NCBI GenBank assembly: GCA_963734815.1
Contig: CAVTIH010000003.1
Coordinates: forward strand, 620,001-684,000
Length of the DNA stretch: 64,000 nucleotides
From: Palsa-744 sp963734815
Lineage (GTDB): Bacteria > Actinomycetota > Thermoleophilia > Solirubrobacterales > Solirubrobacteraceae
Direction of reading: 5' to 3'
The notes beneath the pieces were generated by a model. The model had not been told where the DNA came from. It saw only the letters and a list, made by a program, of their open reading frames with translations, and made no database searches. The position numbers and the translations under genes were made by a program. Below, piece by piece: positions 1 through 8,115 of the stretch (positions are counted from its first letter, which is position 1; every line of letters begins with the position of its first letter).

Positions 1-1092
1 CTCGATGAGGTCGGTGGGCTGGTAGCCCTGGGGGCATTCGCCGCGCTGATTGCGTGAGCAGACGAAGTACTCATAGAGGCCGCCGTTGCCTTTGTGGCGA
101 GCGTAGATCAGGCGACTGCCGCAGGTGCCGCAGCGGATCGTGCCCTTCAGGTAGTGCTGGTGCTTGCGGTCGCGCTCCCCGGATGCACGGTGGCAGGCGA
201 TCACGGCCTGGACCTTGTCGAAGAGTTCCTGGCTGACCAGCCGTGGATGGCGTCCATCGTAGATGTGGCCTCGGTGGATGACGTTGCCCACGTAGTAGGG
301 GCTGGTCAGCAACTCGTGCACCCGTCCGATGCTGAGCGGCTGCGGACCTCGCCGTCGGTTGCCGCGCGTGCGCAGCCCACGGGCCTCCAGCAGCAGCGCC
401 ATGTCGGCGATGCTGTACAGGCCGGTCGCGTAGGTCTCATACGCCCACTGGATGATCGGGGCGCGCTCGGGATCAACGATCACCGTGCGGACCTCGCCAC
501 CCTGGGGCAGCGGCTCTCTGGTGTTCAGGTAGCCGATCGGTGCCAGGCCGTGAGTGCCGCCGACCTCGATCTTGCGCTTGATGCCGCGCCTGACCTCCTC
601 GGATATTTCGATGCGCCGCCCGGCCGCCACGGCGGCCATCACGCCCTCCAGCATGATTCCGTGCGAGGTCTCCTCGCCGATCGGCTCCTTGACGGAGAGC
701 AGCTTCGCGCCGGCCCGCTTGACCATGCCGCGGGCGACCCAATGGTCCTCCTGCTCGCGCGCCCAGCGCGAGACGCTCCAGACGATCACGTAGTCCACGT
801 CACGCCGCTCGCCTGTCTCCTCGATCATCCGCCGGAACGCGGCACGTTTGATCAGCGAGCCGGCGGAAACGCCGGGCTCGACGTACTCCCGGATCACGGT
901 CGCGCCGAGCCGCTCGGCGTAGCGCTGACACGCCTCACGCTGCGCGGGGATCGACAGACCCTCGGGGTCGTAGTCGGTATGAACCTGCCCGGCTGAGGAG
1001 ACACGCAGGTAGATCACTGCCCGCTTGACTGCCGAGCGCGAGACGGCATCGGCTGGCGGGGCGTCAGCCATCTTGGTAAGCGTGAGAGTCAT
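1..1092 (-). CDS. Large serine recombinase (integrase), truncated by the window edge
   Basis: This protein should catalyse site-specific integration and excision of the element. I translated 364 codons before the window ends. The N-terminal resolvase domain has the nucleophile Ser32 in YLRVSS, plus Arg109 and Arg112 in SRWAR, matching the catalytic arginines of the family. A central Recombinase domain and a zinc-ribbon segment follow (CGTCG, then a Cys pair about 20 residues on). The ATG overlaps the stop of the upstream recombinase paralogue by four bases (ATGA). It is the last visible gene of a four-gene leftward operon. The C-terminal coiled-coil region and the attachment site lie outside the window. 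Family assignment is firm; whether it still works cannot be seen. Confidence 0.93.
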   Translation of the reverse strand, partial: MTLTLTKMADAPPADAVSRSAVKRAVIYLRVSSAGQVHTDYDPEGLSIPAQREACQRYAERLGATVIREYVEPGVSAGSLIKRAAFRRMIEETGERRDVDYVIVWSVSRWAREQEDHWVARGMVKRAGAKLLSVKEPIGEETSHGIMLEGVMAAVAAGRRIEISEEVRRGIKRKIEVGGTHGLAPIGYLNTREPLPQGGEVRTVIVDPERAPIIQWAYETYATGLYSIADMALLLEARGLRTRGNRRRGPQPLSIGRVHELLTSPYYVGNVIHRGHIYDGRHPRLVSQELFDKVQAVIACHRASGERDRKHQHYLKGTIRCGTCGSRLIYARHKGNGGLYEYFVCSRNQRGECPQGYQPTDLIE

Positions 1093-1460
1093 CGCGGCCT
1101 CCTCACTGTGTCAGCCAACACGGTCACTACCCCGGCCCGCGCCAAGTGCTGTCGCGTAGCCGCATCGTCAGTTGGGTTGCGAGCCAGGTAAGCGAAGTCA
1201 CACACGATGAGGTACTCGATCGGTGTGACCAATGCGAGCATACGCCGCAGACCGTCACGATCTTTGTCGTTACCGGACGCGCCGATGTCGATGAACTCCT
1301 CGGCAATCTCCACACCGAGTCGCTCGGCGTGGCGGCGGCACGCCTCACGCTGCATAGCGAGGTCATGTTGCGAGTCGGCCCGGACCCCGGACTCGACTCG
1401 CAGATAGGTCACAGCTTTCGGGCTGTCGCTTCTAACGTTTGTCTGGTTTACTGTTTTCAC
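1089..1460 (-). CDS. Short serine-recombinase paralogue lacking the catalytic serine
   Basis: This 123-residue protein contains only the N-terminal resolvase fold. It aligns with its downstream neighbour over the segment QREACxRxAERLG. The serine position in YLRVSS is Glu23 here (YLRVES), and the first arginine of the DRLxR-type motif is Tyr91 (AYLAR), while Arg94 is kept. It has no DNA-binding domain. It starts at GTG overlapping the ImmA-like stop (GTGA) and ends in an ATGA overlap with the integrase, so all three are probably translationally coupled. I infer a catalytically dead accessory subunit, perhaps a directionality or assembly factor. A degenerate gene is the alternative, but tight overlaps at both ends argue against decay. 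Confidence 0.8.
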   Translation of the reverse strand: MKTVNQTNVRSDSPKAVTYLRVESGVRADSQHDLAMQREACRRHAERLGVEIAEEFIDIGASGNDKDRDGLRRMLALVTPIEYLIVCDFAYLARNPTDDAATRQHLARAGVVTVLADTVRRPR

Positions 1461-2095
1461 TTGTGTTTCCTTTCCTTGGTGTTAGTGGTGTGCGGCTGCC
1501 ACTGGCAGTACGAGCGTGGTCGCCGCCGTCTGCGTTTGAGCAGCCCGAGATCATGGAGTCGATGTGCGACCGTCTCGGCGGGCACTTGGTAGCGCTCAGC
1601 CAGAGCGCCGACGCTACGGTGTCCTGCCTGCCAGTCGGCGCGCAGCCACGGCGCGGGGATCAGTGCGCTCAGGGCGAAGTCGGTGCAGAGCGCCTCGCCG
1701 CTGGTTTGGCTGCCGAGTTGGCGTAGTTTGGTGGTGTGGCCACCGTCGATGATGTGTTTCAGTTCGTGCATGAGCGTCACGCGCCGCTCGGCCAGTGGCA
1801 GGGTGTTGTCGATGAGGATGTCGCCGCCTCGGCCGTTTGGTTTGCTGGCGCCCAAGAGTCCCTTTACGGGCATCTGCGGTAGCGGGTAGACGTTCACACC
1901 GGCAAGCTCGGTCACGACTGCCTCGGGCACTGGCGGGGCGGTGATGCCTGCTTCGGTGAGCAGGAGCTTTGCCTGCTGCTCAGCGATCCAGCGTGCTTCT
2001 CTGCGGGATATCGACCATGCCGGGCTCAGGGCGCGCAAGCGCTTCACCAGCCGGGTCGTATGTGGCCCGGTCGAACCCACCCGCGCGACGTGCAT
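1457..2095 (-). CDS. ImmA/IrrE-family zinc metallopeptidase
   Basis: ImmA-type proteases cleave or relieve a partner XRE repressor and so derepress an integrative element. The 212-residue product has the HELKH zinc motif in LMHELKHIID and the usual N-terminal region of the family. The same frame is open further upstream, but that part would overlie the XRE gene. I chose the ATG at 2095 because it overlaps the XRE stop by one base (TAATG). The pairing with an adjacent XRE regulator matches ImmR/ImmA of ICEBs1. The likely target is therefore its own operon's repressor. Confidence 0.87.
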   Translation of the reverse strand: MHVARVGSTGPHTTRLVKRLRALSPAWSISRREARWIAEQQAKLLLTEAGITAPPVPEAVVTELAGVNVYPLPQMPVKGLLGASKPNGRGGDILIDNTLPLAERRVTLMHELKHIIDGGHTTKLRQLGSQTSGEALCTDFALSALIPAPWLRADWQAGHRSVGALAERYQVPAETVAHRLHDLGLLKRRRRRPRSYCQWQPHTTNTKERKHK

Positions 2096-2460
2096 TAGCT
2101 GGCGGTTCCTTCTGTGGCGTCTCGGCGGTTGCGGCGAATCTGGTCGAATAGCTCCTCGATCTGTCTGATCTCTTGTGGGCTGAGTTGGTACTTCGCGCGA
2201 AAGTAGGTGCGGATCGGCGGCAGGTCGCGTGATATCCGTCCGCGGGTGATCAGGTCGATTCGCTCCGGTGCGATGTCCAGCGTCTCGGCTACCCTGGTCA
2301 GCTTGCTCGGTGCTGGCGCGATCATCTGTCCGCGTTCCAGTCGGCTGAGCCAACCGTAGGACACGCCGGTCAACTCGTCCAGGGCGCGCAGCGACAACTG
2401 CCGAGCGCGACGTGCCTGCTTGAACAGTCGTCCGAGTTCCCGTGCCTGTACTCCTGTCAT
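2095..2460 (-). CDS. XRE-family repressor (ImmR-like)
   Basis: The 121-residue protein has a helix-turn-helix domain in its first 65 residues (LSLRALDELTGVSYGWLSRL) and a charged C-terminal tail. It is the first gene of the leftward operon and is followed without a gap by the ImmA-like protease. An AGGA sequence lies 8 bases before the ATG. Its promoter contains TGTGACG heptamers, and the same sequence forms a perfect inverted repeat at the transfer-operon promoter. This suggests that it represses both units. The role is inferred from the ICEBs1 precedent; binding is not shown by sequence alone. Confidence 0.87.
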   Translation of the reverse strand: MTGVQARELGRLFKQARRARQLSLRALDELTGVSYGWLSRLERGQMIAPAPSKLTRVAETLDIAPERIDLITRGRISRDLPPIRTYFRAKYQLSPQEIRQIEELFDQIRRNRRDATEGTAS

Positions 2461-2484
2461 GTTTCATTCCTGTTTACTACCTCC

Positions 2485-2513
2485 ATTGTATTACATAATG
2501 TGACGAATGTTAA
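2485..2513 (-). promoter_or_regulatory. Sigma-70-type promoter of the repressor-integrase operon
   Basis: On the minus strand TTAACA (2513-2508) is followed after 17 bases by TACAAT (2490-2485), about 25 bases before the XRE ATG. The surrounding 120 bases are clearly AT-richer than the genes. Confidence 0.6.
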
Positions 2514-2539
2514 CTGTGTATCTTAATACGAGTGTGACG
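2499..2539. promoter_or_regulatory. Candidate operators: two TGTGACG heptamers
   Basis: TGTGACG occurs at 2499-2505, inside the spacer of the promoter, and at 2533-2539, upstream of the -35 box. The same heptamer makes a perfect inverted repeat at 7842-7858. The position inside the spacer fits autorepression by the XRE protein. Confidence 0.5.
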
Positions 2540-2594
2540 TCAACTAACCATTACCGTAATTATATATTCTGACCCTGGTGTGGTGCTAGGTGTC

Positions 2595-2627
2595 GGGTGG
2601 CCCAAATCGATTGGATTCGGGCCACCC
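2595..2627. terminator. Strong hairpin between the transfer operon and the repressor operon
   Basis: GGGTGGCCC (2595-2603) pairs perfectly with GGGCCACCC (2619-2627), and partial pairing continues into the loop. It lies just past the stop of the last transfer-operon gene. No long U run follows, so it could be a terminator without a U tract or an mRNA-stabilising hairpin. Confidence 0.5.
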
Positions 2628-2651
2628 TTACCCACGTTGTCACCTTGCTGC

Positions 2652-3059
2652 TCAGGCGGGCTGCTCCAGCAGTGTGATCTTCTCGGTGATGCTGGCCTTG
2701 CGCTCGTCGGCGCTGGCCTGCATCGCCTCGTACTCGGCCTGAGCCTCCTTCGCCCGTTCCTCGGCGACCTCGATCTCGGCATCGATACTCTCGATCGCCC
2801 GCCGCAGCGTGGCAATCGCGGACTCGACCGCTGTCTCGCTGGTCGTCTCCCGTCGCCTGGTGCGGCGAGCCCCGCCGTTGCTGGCGGGCGGGGTGCCGCC
2901 GTTGTCCAGCACCCGCTTGTGCTGGTAGTAGGCGCCGCGCAGGCTGTCGACCGGCTGGCCGTACTCCTCGGCGAGCGTCTTGAAGGCATCAGCCTTTTTC
3001 ACCTCGCCCGAGGCCACCATCGCCTCGATCTTCTCGTGGATCTCCTGTGCCTTGGTCAT
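2652..3059 (-). CDS. Small protein with helical N-terminus and C-terminal coiled coil
   Basis: The 135-residue product starts with a short helical segment that looks DNA-binding (ADAFKTLAEEYGQPVDSLRG). A basic hinge with consecutive arginines follows, then a long Glu/Ala-rich coiled coil over the last 60 residues. An AGGAGG sequence lies 9 bases before the ATG at 3059, which I prefer over an in-frame TTG two codons earlier. The layout resembles plasmid partition or KfrA-like proteins only in general style. I do not recognise a family. It is the last gene of the transfer-side operon. Confidence 0.7.
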   Translation of the reverse strand: MTKAQEIHEKIEAMVASGEVKKADAFKTLAEEYGQPVDSLRGAYYQHKRVLDNGGTPPASNGGARRTRRRETTSETAVESAIATLRRAIESIDAEIEVAEERAKEAQAEYEAMQASADERKASITEKITLLEQPA

Positions 3060-3280
3060 CGCCAAGTACCTCCTATGGTTGGAGTTGATGGGTTCACACG
3101 AGCGCGCCCAGGGCTTTTGGCCTCATGCGCGCCCGTCGCACCATTCGCCAGTCGGGGTGCGGCTGGCAGTGAAAACCGCTTTGCCGTGCTGCACCACTTT
3201 TGGTTTCGGTGTAAACCGACGATAGCTCGCGTCGTTGCCCGAATCAAATCGAATTGCCTTTTATTTCGATCGCTTAACAT
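3056..3280 (-). CDS. Small basic hypothetical protein
   Basis: This 74-codon frame begins at an ATG in an AT-rich stretch. Its basic N-terminus reads MLSDRNKRQFDLIR, and it ends in an ATGA overlap with the coiled-coil gene. The overlap and a weak GAGAACG ribosome site are the only support. No family is recognised. It may instead be non-coding leader sequence, because the downstream gene has its own strong AGGAGG. Confidence 0.38.
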   Translation of the reverse strand: MLSDRNKRQFDLIRATTRAIVGLHRNQKWCSTAKRFSLPAAPRLANGATGAHEAKSPGRARVNPSTPTIGGTWR

Positions 3281-3336
3281 TTGCGTTCTCTTTTTCTTTT
3301 CATTTCCGCTTGGGTGTGAACCCAGCTCGGTTGTTG

Positions 3337-4317
3337 TCACGGTGGCACCTGCTGGTCGGCTGCCGTGGCCCAATGGGTGATCCGGGCGCAGGCGATCGGC
3401 ACGTACCGGCTGTCGCGTTCGATGCCGACGAACCGCCTGGCCTCCAGCACACCGGCCGCGCCGGTGGAGCCGCTGCCGGTGAACGGGTCGAGCACCGTGC
3501 CGCCTGGCGGGCAGACCAGCCGCACCAGCCAGCGCATCAGCTTGAGCGGTTTGACCGTCGGGTGGATGTTGCGCACCAGCCGCATCGTGCCGCCCGCGCG
3601 CAGGTGGATCGGCACCTCGCGCAGTGCCAGCGCCTCGCAGCCCGCCTCGCGCTCCTGCCGGTTGGCCTTGCTGGCGAAGAACAGGCGACTGACCTCCCGG
3701 CCGGGGCGCGGCTCGGTATCGATCAGCGGCACCGGACAATCCGGCTGGCAGCGCCCGCTCCGGCAGCGCGCGTCGTGGGTGAGCGTGACGTTCGCCGGCC
3801 AGAACCCCCGGCCGCCCCCCTCGCGCGGGACACGCGCCGCATCGATCTGGAGCGCCCCCGTGCCGTAGCGCGCGAGGTTCGCGTCAAGCGTTCCCTCCAG
3901 GGGTTTGCGGGCCAGCAGCACCGGCTCATAGGCCGGTTTCAAGCAGACCCCCAGGCCGCCGGGACGATGATGGGACTTCGGGACACCCTGCGCGTAGAGC
4001 CAGAGCAGTTGGTCGCGTACCTCGAACCCGGCGTCCTCGCAACCGGCTACCAGTCGGTGAACGGTGCGCGGCGCACCGAACGCCGCCAGCCACCCGCCCG
4101 GCTTGAGCACCCGCAGCGCCTCCGCCGCCCACGCACTCGTCCACCGCTGAAAGGCCACCGGGTCGGTCAGCTTGCCGCCGTCCCATGCCTCCCCACCGAA
4201 GCCGATCCCATACGGCGGGTCGGTGATCACCGCCTCGACCGAGTTCGCGGGCAGCTCGGGCAGCAGCGCCAAGCAATCGGCGTGCAGCACCAGCCAGCGC
4301 GCCGGATCGCCATACAT
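3337..4317 (-). CDS. Type II-like DNA methyltransferase (N6-adenine/N4-cytosine class)
   Basis: The 326-residue enzyme should transfer methyl groups from S-adenosylmethionine to an exocyclic amino group in DNA. The catalytic motif DPPYGIGF lies near residue 33 and the SAM-binding motif DPFTGSGSTG near residue 283, the beta-class order. Between them is HPTVKPLKLMRWLVRL, typical of the family. No restriction enzyme is adjacent, so it is probably an orphan methylase protecting or marking the mobile element. I chose the ATG at 4317 because the longer frame overlaps the preceding gene. Confidence 0.9.
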   Translation of the reverse strand: MYGDPARWLVLHADCLALLPELPANSVEAVITDPPYGIGFGGEAWDGGKLTDPVAFQRWTSAWAAEALRVLKPGGWLAAFGAPRTVHRLVAGCEDAGFEVRDQLLWLYAQGVPKSHHRPGGLGVCLKPAYEPVLLARKPLEGTLDANLARYGTGALQIDAARVPREGGGRGFWPANVTLTHDARCRSGRCQPDCPVPLIDTEPRPGREVSRLFFASKANRQEREAGCEALALREVPIHLRAGGTMRLVRNIHPTVKPLKLMRWLVRLVCPPGGTVLDPFTGSGSTGAAGVLEARRFVGIERDSRYVPIACARITHWATAADQQVPP

Positions 4318-4343
4318 CACCGGCCGCCCGGCCGCGCCACCGC

Positions 4344-5180
4344 TCACGCTGCGCCTCCCGCCGCCGTGGCGTCCGTCGCCAGGCCGCAAAGCACCGTGAG
4401 CACCCGCTCGTTGGTCGCCACCGTGAACAGCCGCCGCGCCTGCGCGGGCAGCCCCCGCTGGATGTCCGTCAGCAGCGCCACCCGCCGCGCGTCGGGCACG
4501 ATCCACAACACCGAGGGGAACACCCCGGTCTTGGCCTGCTCCACACCAGCACGGAAATACTCGCTGTAGGCGTGGTGCTGGCGGGTCAACTGCCCCCGCC
4601 GCTCCGTGCCCAGGTCCACCTCGACCAGGAAGGAGTCCTCGTACTCGCCGAGGCCGAGCCGCACGTAGGCGTCGGGCTTGAGCACCCCGGCCGCGCCGCC
4701 CAGGCCGGTATACCGCCGCCAGCAGTCCGGCTCCGCATCGAAGGCCAAAAGCTCCACCCGCCCGGCGCGCTCCGCTTCGCGCAGCCGCACGTACAACTCG
4801 CTGACCGCCAACGTGTGCGCCGTCCACGCCGCGCCCGGCTCATGCGCGCCGCGCGAGCGCGGCAGCCCATCACCAGCCCAATACGCCACCATCCGCACCC
4901 CCGCCGGGCCGAGCGCATACACCCAGGCCGAGGAGCCACCACCGGCCCCGCCACGGCGGCGCTCCAAGCGGTCGAGCACCCGCTGCTCCACCAGCCGCGC
5001 CAGCACCCGCCGGGCACGACGGGTATCGGTAGAAGAACGAGAAGAAGAATCAAAAAACAGATTAAAGAGCTGCCGGCCACTGACCAAGGTGAGACGAGCG
5101 ACAGTCTCCACGATCTGCCGCTCACGGAGCGGCAGACCATCGGCCAGGGCCACCAGCCGGGGAACGCTGACGCGACTCAC
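4344..5180 (-). CDS. Replication-relaxation family protein
   Basis: The 278-residue protein has an N-terminal winged-helix-like part (LRERQIVETVARLTLVSGRQ) and a C-terminal region with acidic residues in FLVEVDLGTERRGQL, as in Replic_Relax proteins of actinobacterial plasmids and integrative elements. These are thought to act at initiation of plasmid replication or transfer. A GTG start at 5180 with an AGGGGG ribosome site is preferred, since the upstream in-frame part is low-complexity. It sits between the coupling ATPase and the methylase in one leftward operon. Confidence 0.75.
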   Translation of the reverse strand: MSRVSVPRLVALADGLPLRERQIVETVARLTLVSGRQLFNLFFDSSSRSSTDTRRARRVLARLVEQRVLDRLERRRGGAGGGSSAWVYALGPAGVRMVAYWAGDGLPRSRGAHEPGAAWTAHTLAVSELYVRLREAERAGRVELLAFDAEPDCWRRYTGLGGAAGVLKPDAYVRLGLGEYEDSFLVEVDLGTERRGQLTRQHHAYSEYFRAGVEQAKTGVFPSVLWIVPDARRVALLTDIQRGLPAQARRLFTVATNERVLTVLCGLATDATAAGGAA

Positions 5181-5349
5181 GACCGGCCCCCTGCCAGAGA
5201 CAGCAACACACACAACTGGAGGGCAAGAGCCCCTGGCGTTATTCGCCGAAAAGCCAGATGCCACAAGGGCAAACGGCGCCCGTGACTCGGAGCGACCGGC
5301 GGAGCGAGCGGCGGAGCGAGCGGCACATTTTGGAGGAGTAGTCCGGGCC

Positions 5350-7599
5350 TCATGGTGCCTGCCTCCGGCGGCGGCGCAGCGGCGTCTCATCTCCATCGAC
5401 GCCGGCCGCGGGCTGGTCGCTCAGGCCGTGGCGCTCCAGCAGCCCCTTGTCGACATCGTCGGGGTCGCTGCCATAGCGTGCGGCCGACTCTCGTCGTACC
5501 TCGTCGGGGTCGCTGATTGGCTCGGGCGGGGGCAGGGTGCGGCCGGTCACCGGCGGGCTGACATCACCGGGGCCGAGCCCGATCCGTGCCGCGATCTCAA
5601 ACCGCCCGAGCGCCTGCAACTCTTCAGCGGTCACGCCCGGCAGCTCGCGCGCCAGCAGTTTGGCGTCGTCGGCGTTCTGGCGGAACGCGACGAGCGTTGC
5701 TGCGTTCGTCAGCGCTGAGCGAGCGAGATCGGCTGGGAGCTGGGTGATCGACTGCGCCGAAAGCGTCAGGCCGACACCCAGGCCGCGGGCCAGCTCGAAC
5801 AGCGAGTCCAACGGCAGCGGGATGTCGGTGAACACCCTCGGCTCATCGACATAGACGTTGAACGGACGACGCCTCTCCGCCGGTATTCTGGCGCGGGCCT
5901 GCACGCTCTGAAAGAGCTCGTGAACCACCAGCGCCGCCAGCAATCTCGAGGCCGGCGAGCCGATCATCCCCGGCGACAGTGAGACGACTACTACCTGGCC
6001 GCGGCGCAGGACTTCGCGCATGTCCCACTTCGGCTCAGGCTGAGCCAGCACCGAGCGCACCACCCGCCGGCCGACCAGCTCGTTGACTTTATTCAGCGGC
6101 GACCCGAGCTGCTGCGCGCGACCCTCCGGGCTCAGCGCCTCGAACTCCGCCCACACCGCCCGCAGCAGCGGATCACTCAAACCACCAACCAAACGATGAC
6201 GGTAGGCGTCCGAAGCGAACAAGAAGGGCAGGTCGGCAAGCGTCGCCGAGCGGTCATGGGCCAACGTCACCAGCCCCGCCCGCAGCCACTTATCCGACCA
6301 CACCCCCCACGAATCGATGAAGATCGAGCGGAACATGCCGAGCACCAGATCGCCGGCCAGCTCTGGGTCGCCACCACCGAACACCCGCAGCCCCGGCACC
6401 GGACCCGGCCGGCCGGGATCAAGCACGATCACCTCACCCCGACGACGCTCGGGCACCAACCGCAGAACCTCCTCCGCCAGATCGCCCTTCCCATCGAGCA
6501 CCAGGCAACCCCGACCCGCCGCCAAGTCCTGCCCCACAGCGCCCGCCAGCAGCGCCGACTTACCCACTCCCGAGGGGCCGGCGGCAACCGTGTGACTGAG
6601 CGTACCGACGAGCGGCTGAGCGAGCACCCGCCGCTCCATACCCGGCCAAGTGGAGTACGCCAGCACCCGAGCGCCCCGCCTGGGAATCCGCGATGACGGC
6701 ATCAACTGAGGCGCCACACCGAGCACCAGGCCCGGCACCCGCGGCGCATCAATCGGCCAACCGATCATCCCCACGAGCTCCGCCGGCGAGAGCCGATGAC
6801 CACCACCGAGCGGCACGCGCTCCACGAACCGCTGCACACCGCGCGAGCGGCAATACCGGACCACGGGCAACCCACGCAGCCCGGTTCGCGCTCGCAGGAC
6901 CGCCGCCACCCGCGTCAGGAGATTGACGCTCCTTCCCTCCTCACCAGCGGCGACCGCCACCATCACACGGGCGCGGAGCACTGGCCCGCTGTACTTGGAG
7001 CGCAGCGCCCGCATGTGGCCGGGGTCAATCGGCTGCTCACCCCACAGCCACCCCAGCGGCCCCTGATTACGAGACGACGACCCTGACTGACGCTCAGACA
7101 GATACGGGCCACGCGCCGGCTTGAGCGTCCAGCGCACCATCACCCGCTCGCCAGTGTGCAGATCAGACAGCGCGCCGAGCAGCGCCGCCGCCGTCTCGCC
7201 ACTGCGATCACTGCGCAGCAGCGGATGACGACCACCCCAGCGCACCCGCGCCGCAGCCCGCCACACGCGCGGCTCACCCGGTTCCACCGGCTCCAGCCGC
7301 ACGCCCGGCAGCAGACCCCGCAGATGCGAGCGCAGTATCCCGATCGTCCCCGGCTCAGCGTGCAGGTAGTGGCGAATACCGCCCATGTCACCGATGACCT
7401 CCAACACTACTTGCGAACGGGTCGGCAAACCTGAGATACACCCGAGCACCCCCCACACCGCGCTCTCGCTGACATCCACGCCGAAGCGCAACTCGACAAC
7501 CTCCATGACGGGAACCCGGCGCCCTTGATCGATGAGCAGCGCGCCGAGCCCGCCACCGAGTGCCAGCACCAGGCCGCCCAGGACCGCCGCCGCCATCAC
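5350..7599 (-). CDS. Membrane-anchored coupling-protein/FtsK-TraG-like ATPase
   Basis: The 749-residue protein has one N-terminal hydrophobic segment (residues 1-25) and a long region of unknown structure. The ATPase domain has Walker A GPSGVGKSALL near residue 340 and Walker B NVYVDEPRVF in the last quarter, followed by LSAQSITQLP, which resembles sensor motifs of VirD4/TraG-type pumps. It should drive DNA through the envelope during transfer. No VirB4, relaxase or pilus gene is visible, so the element may be mobilizable, not self-transmissible, or may continue left of the window. Its ATG overlaps the upstream small gene by four bases. Confidence 0.82.
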   Translation of the reverse strand: MMAAAVLGGLVLALGGGLGALLIDQGRRVPVMEVVELRFGVDVSESAVWGVLGCISGLPTRSQVVLEVIGDMGGIRHYLHAEPGTIGILRSHLRGLLPGVRLEPVEPGEPRVWRAAARVRWGGRHPLLRSDRSGETAAALLGALSDLHTGERVMVRWTLKPARGPYLSERQSGSSSRNQGPLGWLWGEQPIDPGHMRALRSKYSGPVLRARVMVAVAAGEEGRSVNLLTRVAAVLRARTGLRGLPVVRYCRSRGVQRFVERVPLGGGHRLSPAELVGMIGWPIDAPRVPGLVLGVAPQLMPSSRIPRRGARVLAYSTWPGMERRVLAQPLVGTLSHTVAAGPSGVGKSALLAGAVGQDLAAGRGCLVLDGKGDLAEEVLRLVPERRRGEVIVLDPGRPGPVPGLRVFGGGDPELAGDLVLGMFRSIFIDSWGVWSDKWLRAGLVTLAHDRSATLADLPFLFASDAYRHRLVGGLSDPLLRAVWAEFEALSPEGRAQQLGSPLNKVNELVGRRVVRSVLAQPEPKWDMREVLRRGQVVVVSLSPGMIGSPASRLLAALVVHELFQSVQARARIPAERRRPFNVYVDEPRVFTDIPLPLDSLFELARGLGVGLTLSAQSITQLPADLARSALTNAATLVAFRQNADDAKLLARELPGVTAEELQALGRFEIAARIGLGPGDVSPPVTGRTLPPPEPISDPDEVRRESAARYGSDPDDVDKGLLERHGLSDQPAAGVDGDETPLRRRRRQAP

Positions 7600-7814
7600 G
7601 CGGCCCCCCGTGTATCGGGGCGTTCACCCCCGCCCACATCATCAACCGGGTTATTCACCTCATCGTGTGTTGGTGGGGCAGGTTGTGGGCGCTGGGTACG
7701 ATCTTCGACTTTGCCACGAGCGAGCAGCCAGATAGCGACCTCCATCTTGGTCCCATCGAGCTTGCTCAACCGATCCTCACGGATCACAATTTTGTGTGGC
7801 TTACGCCGTCCCAT
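7596..7814 (-). CDS. Small leading protein of the transfer operon
   Basis: This 72-residue basic protein (MGRRKPHKIVIREDRLSKLDG) has AGGAGG six bases before its ATG and an ATGA overlap with the coupling ATPase. The middle reads like a short ribbon-helix-helix or MobC-type accessory factor, but I cannot confirm a family. As first gene of the operon it may be a DNA-binding transfer accessory. Confidence 0.7.
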   Translation of the reverse strand: MGRRKPHKIVIREDRLSKLDGTKMEVAIWLLARGKVEDRTQRPQPAPPTHDEVNNPVDDVGGGERPDTRGAA

Positions 7815-7841
7815 CGCTCACCTCCTTTCATTTCTTCAATT

Positions 7842-7858
7842 TGTGACGCGACGTCACA
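7842..7858. promoter_or_regulatory. Perfect TGTGACG inverted repeat at the transfer promoter
   Basis: TGTGACG (7842-7848), a CGA spacer and CGTCACA (7852-7858) form a 17-base dyad. It sits at the predicted transcription start of the transfer operon, where a bound repressor would block RNA polymerase. The heptamer recurs at the XRE-ImmA promoter. Confidence 0.6.
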
Positions 7859-7862
7859 GACC

Positions 7863-7891
7863 ATCCTGCAACACACTATGATTTTTGTCAA
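7863..7891 (-). promoter_or_regulatory. Candidate promoter of the transfer operon
   Basis: On the minus strand TTGACA (7891-7886) is followed after 17 bases by CAGGAT (7868-7863). The -35 box is consensus and the -10 box poor, which would suit a repressed or activated promoter. Confidence 0.45.
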
Positions 7892-7944
7892 CACATTGTC
7901 TGTTTACGGTCAACTCCACCAGATAAAAAAACCCGTAGTGGCTT

Positions 7945-8115
7945 TTACAACCGCGTGTACCACCAAACGAGACGCAGCACAGCCACGACGGCAGCGAGCA
8001 CCACCAGCGGCACAAGCACGCGCGGGAGCACGGCGGCAAGCAGCTCAAGGCCGACGACGACGGCGATGAGCGACCAGAGCAGTCGCTCCCACGGCGGTTT
8101 GCCGCTGTGATTCAT
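7945..8115 (-). CDS. Small membrane protein, 56 residues
   Basis: I translated this frame directly because it is short. After MNHSGKPPWERLL it is almost entirely hydrophobic, with two likely membrane segments (LIAVVVGLELLAAVL and LVVLAAVVAVL) and a WWYTRL tail. Its ATG overlaps the stop of the upstream gene (ATGA). It is the last of five overlapping small genes. The function is unknown; it resembles small inner-membrane proteins of conjugative elements. Confidence 0.68.
   Translation of the reverse strand: MNHSGKPPWERLLWSLIAVVVGLELLAAVLPRVLVPLVVLAAVVAVLRLVWWYTRL

Noticed and set aside
94..996. 300-residue plus-strand frame at the left end
   Set aside because: It is the antisense of the large serine recombinase, which has catalytic motifs.
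7854..8048. 64-residue minus-strand frame near 7.9 kb
   Set aside because: It overlaps a better small membrane protein that has an ATGA overlap with its upstream gene.
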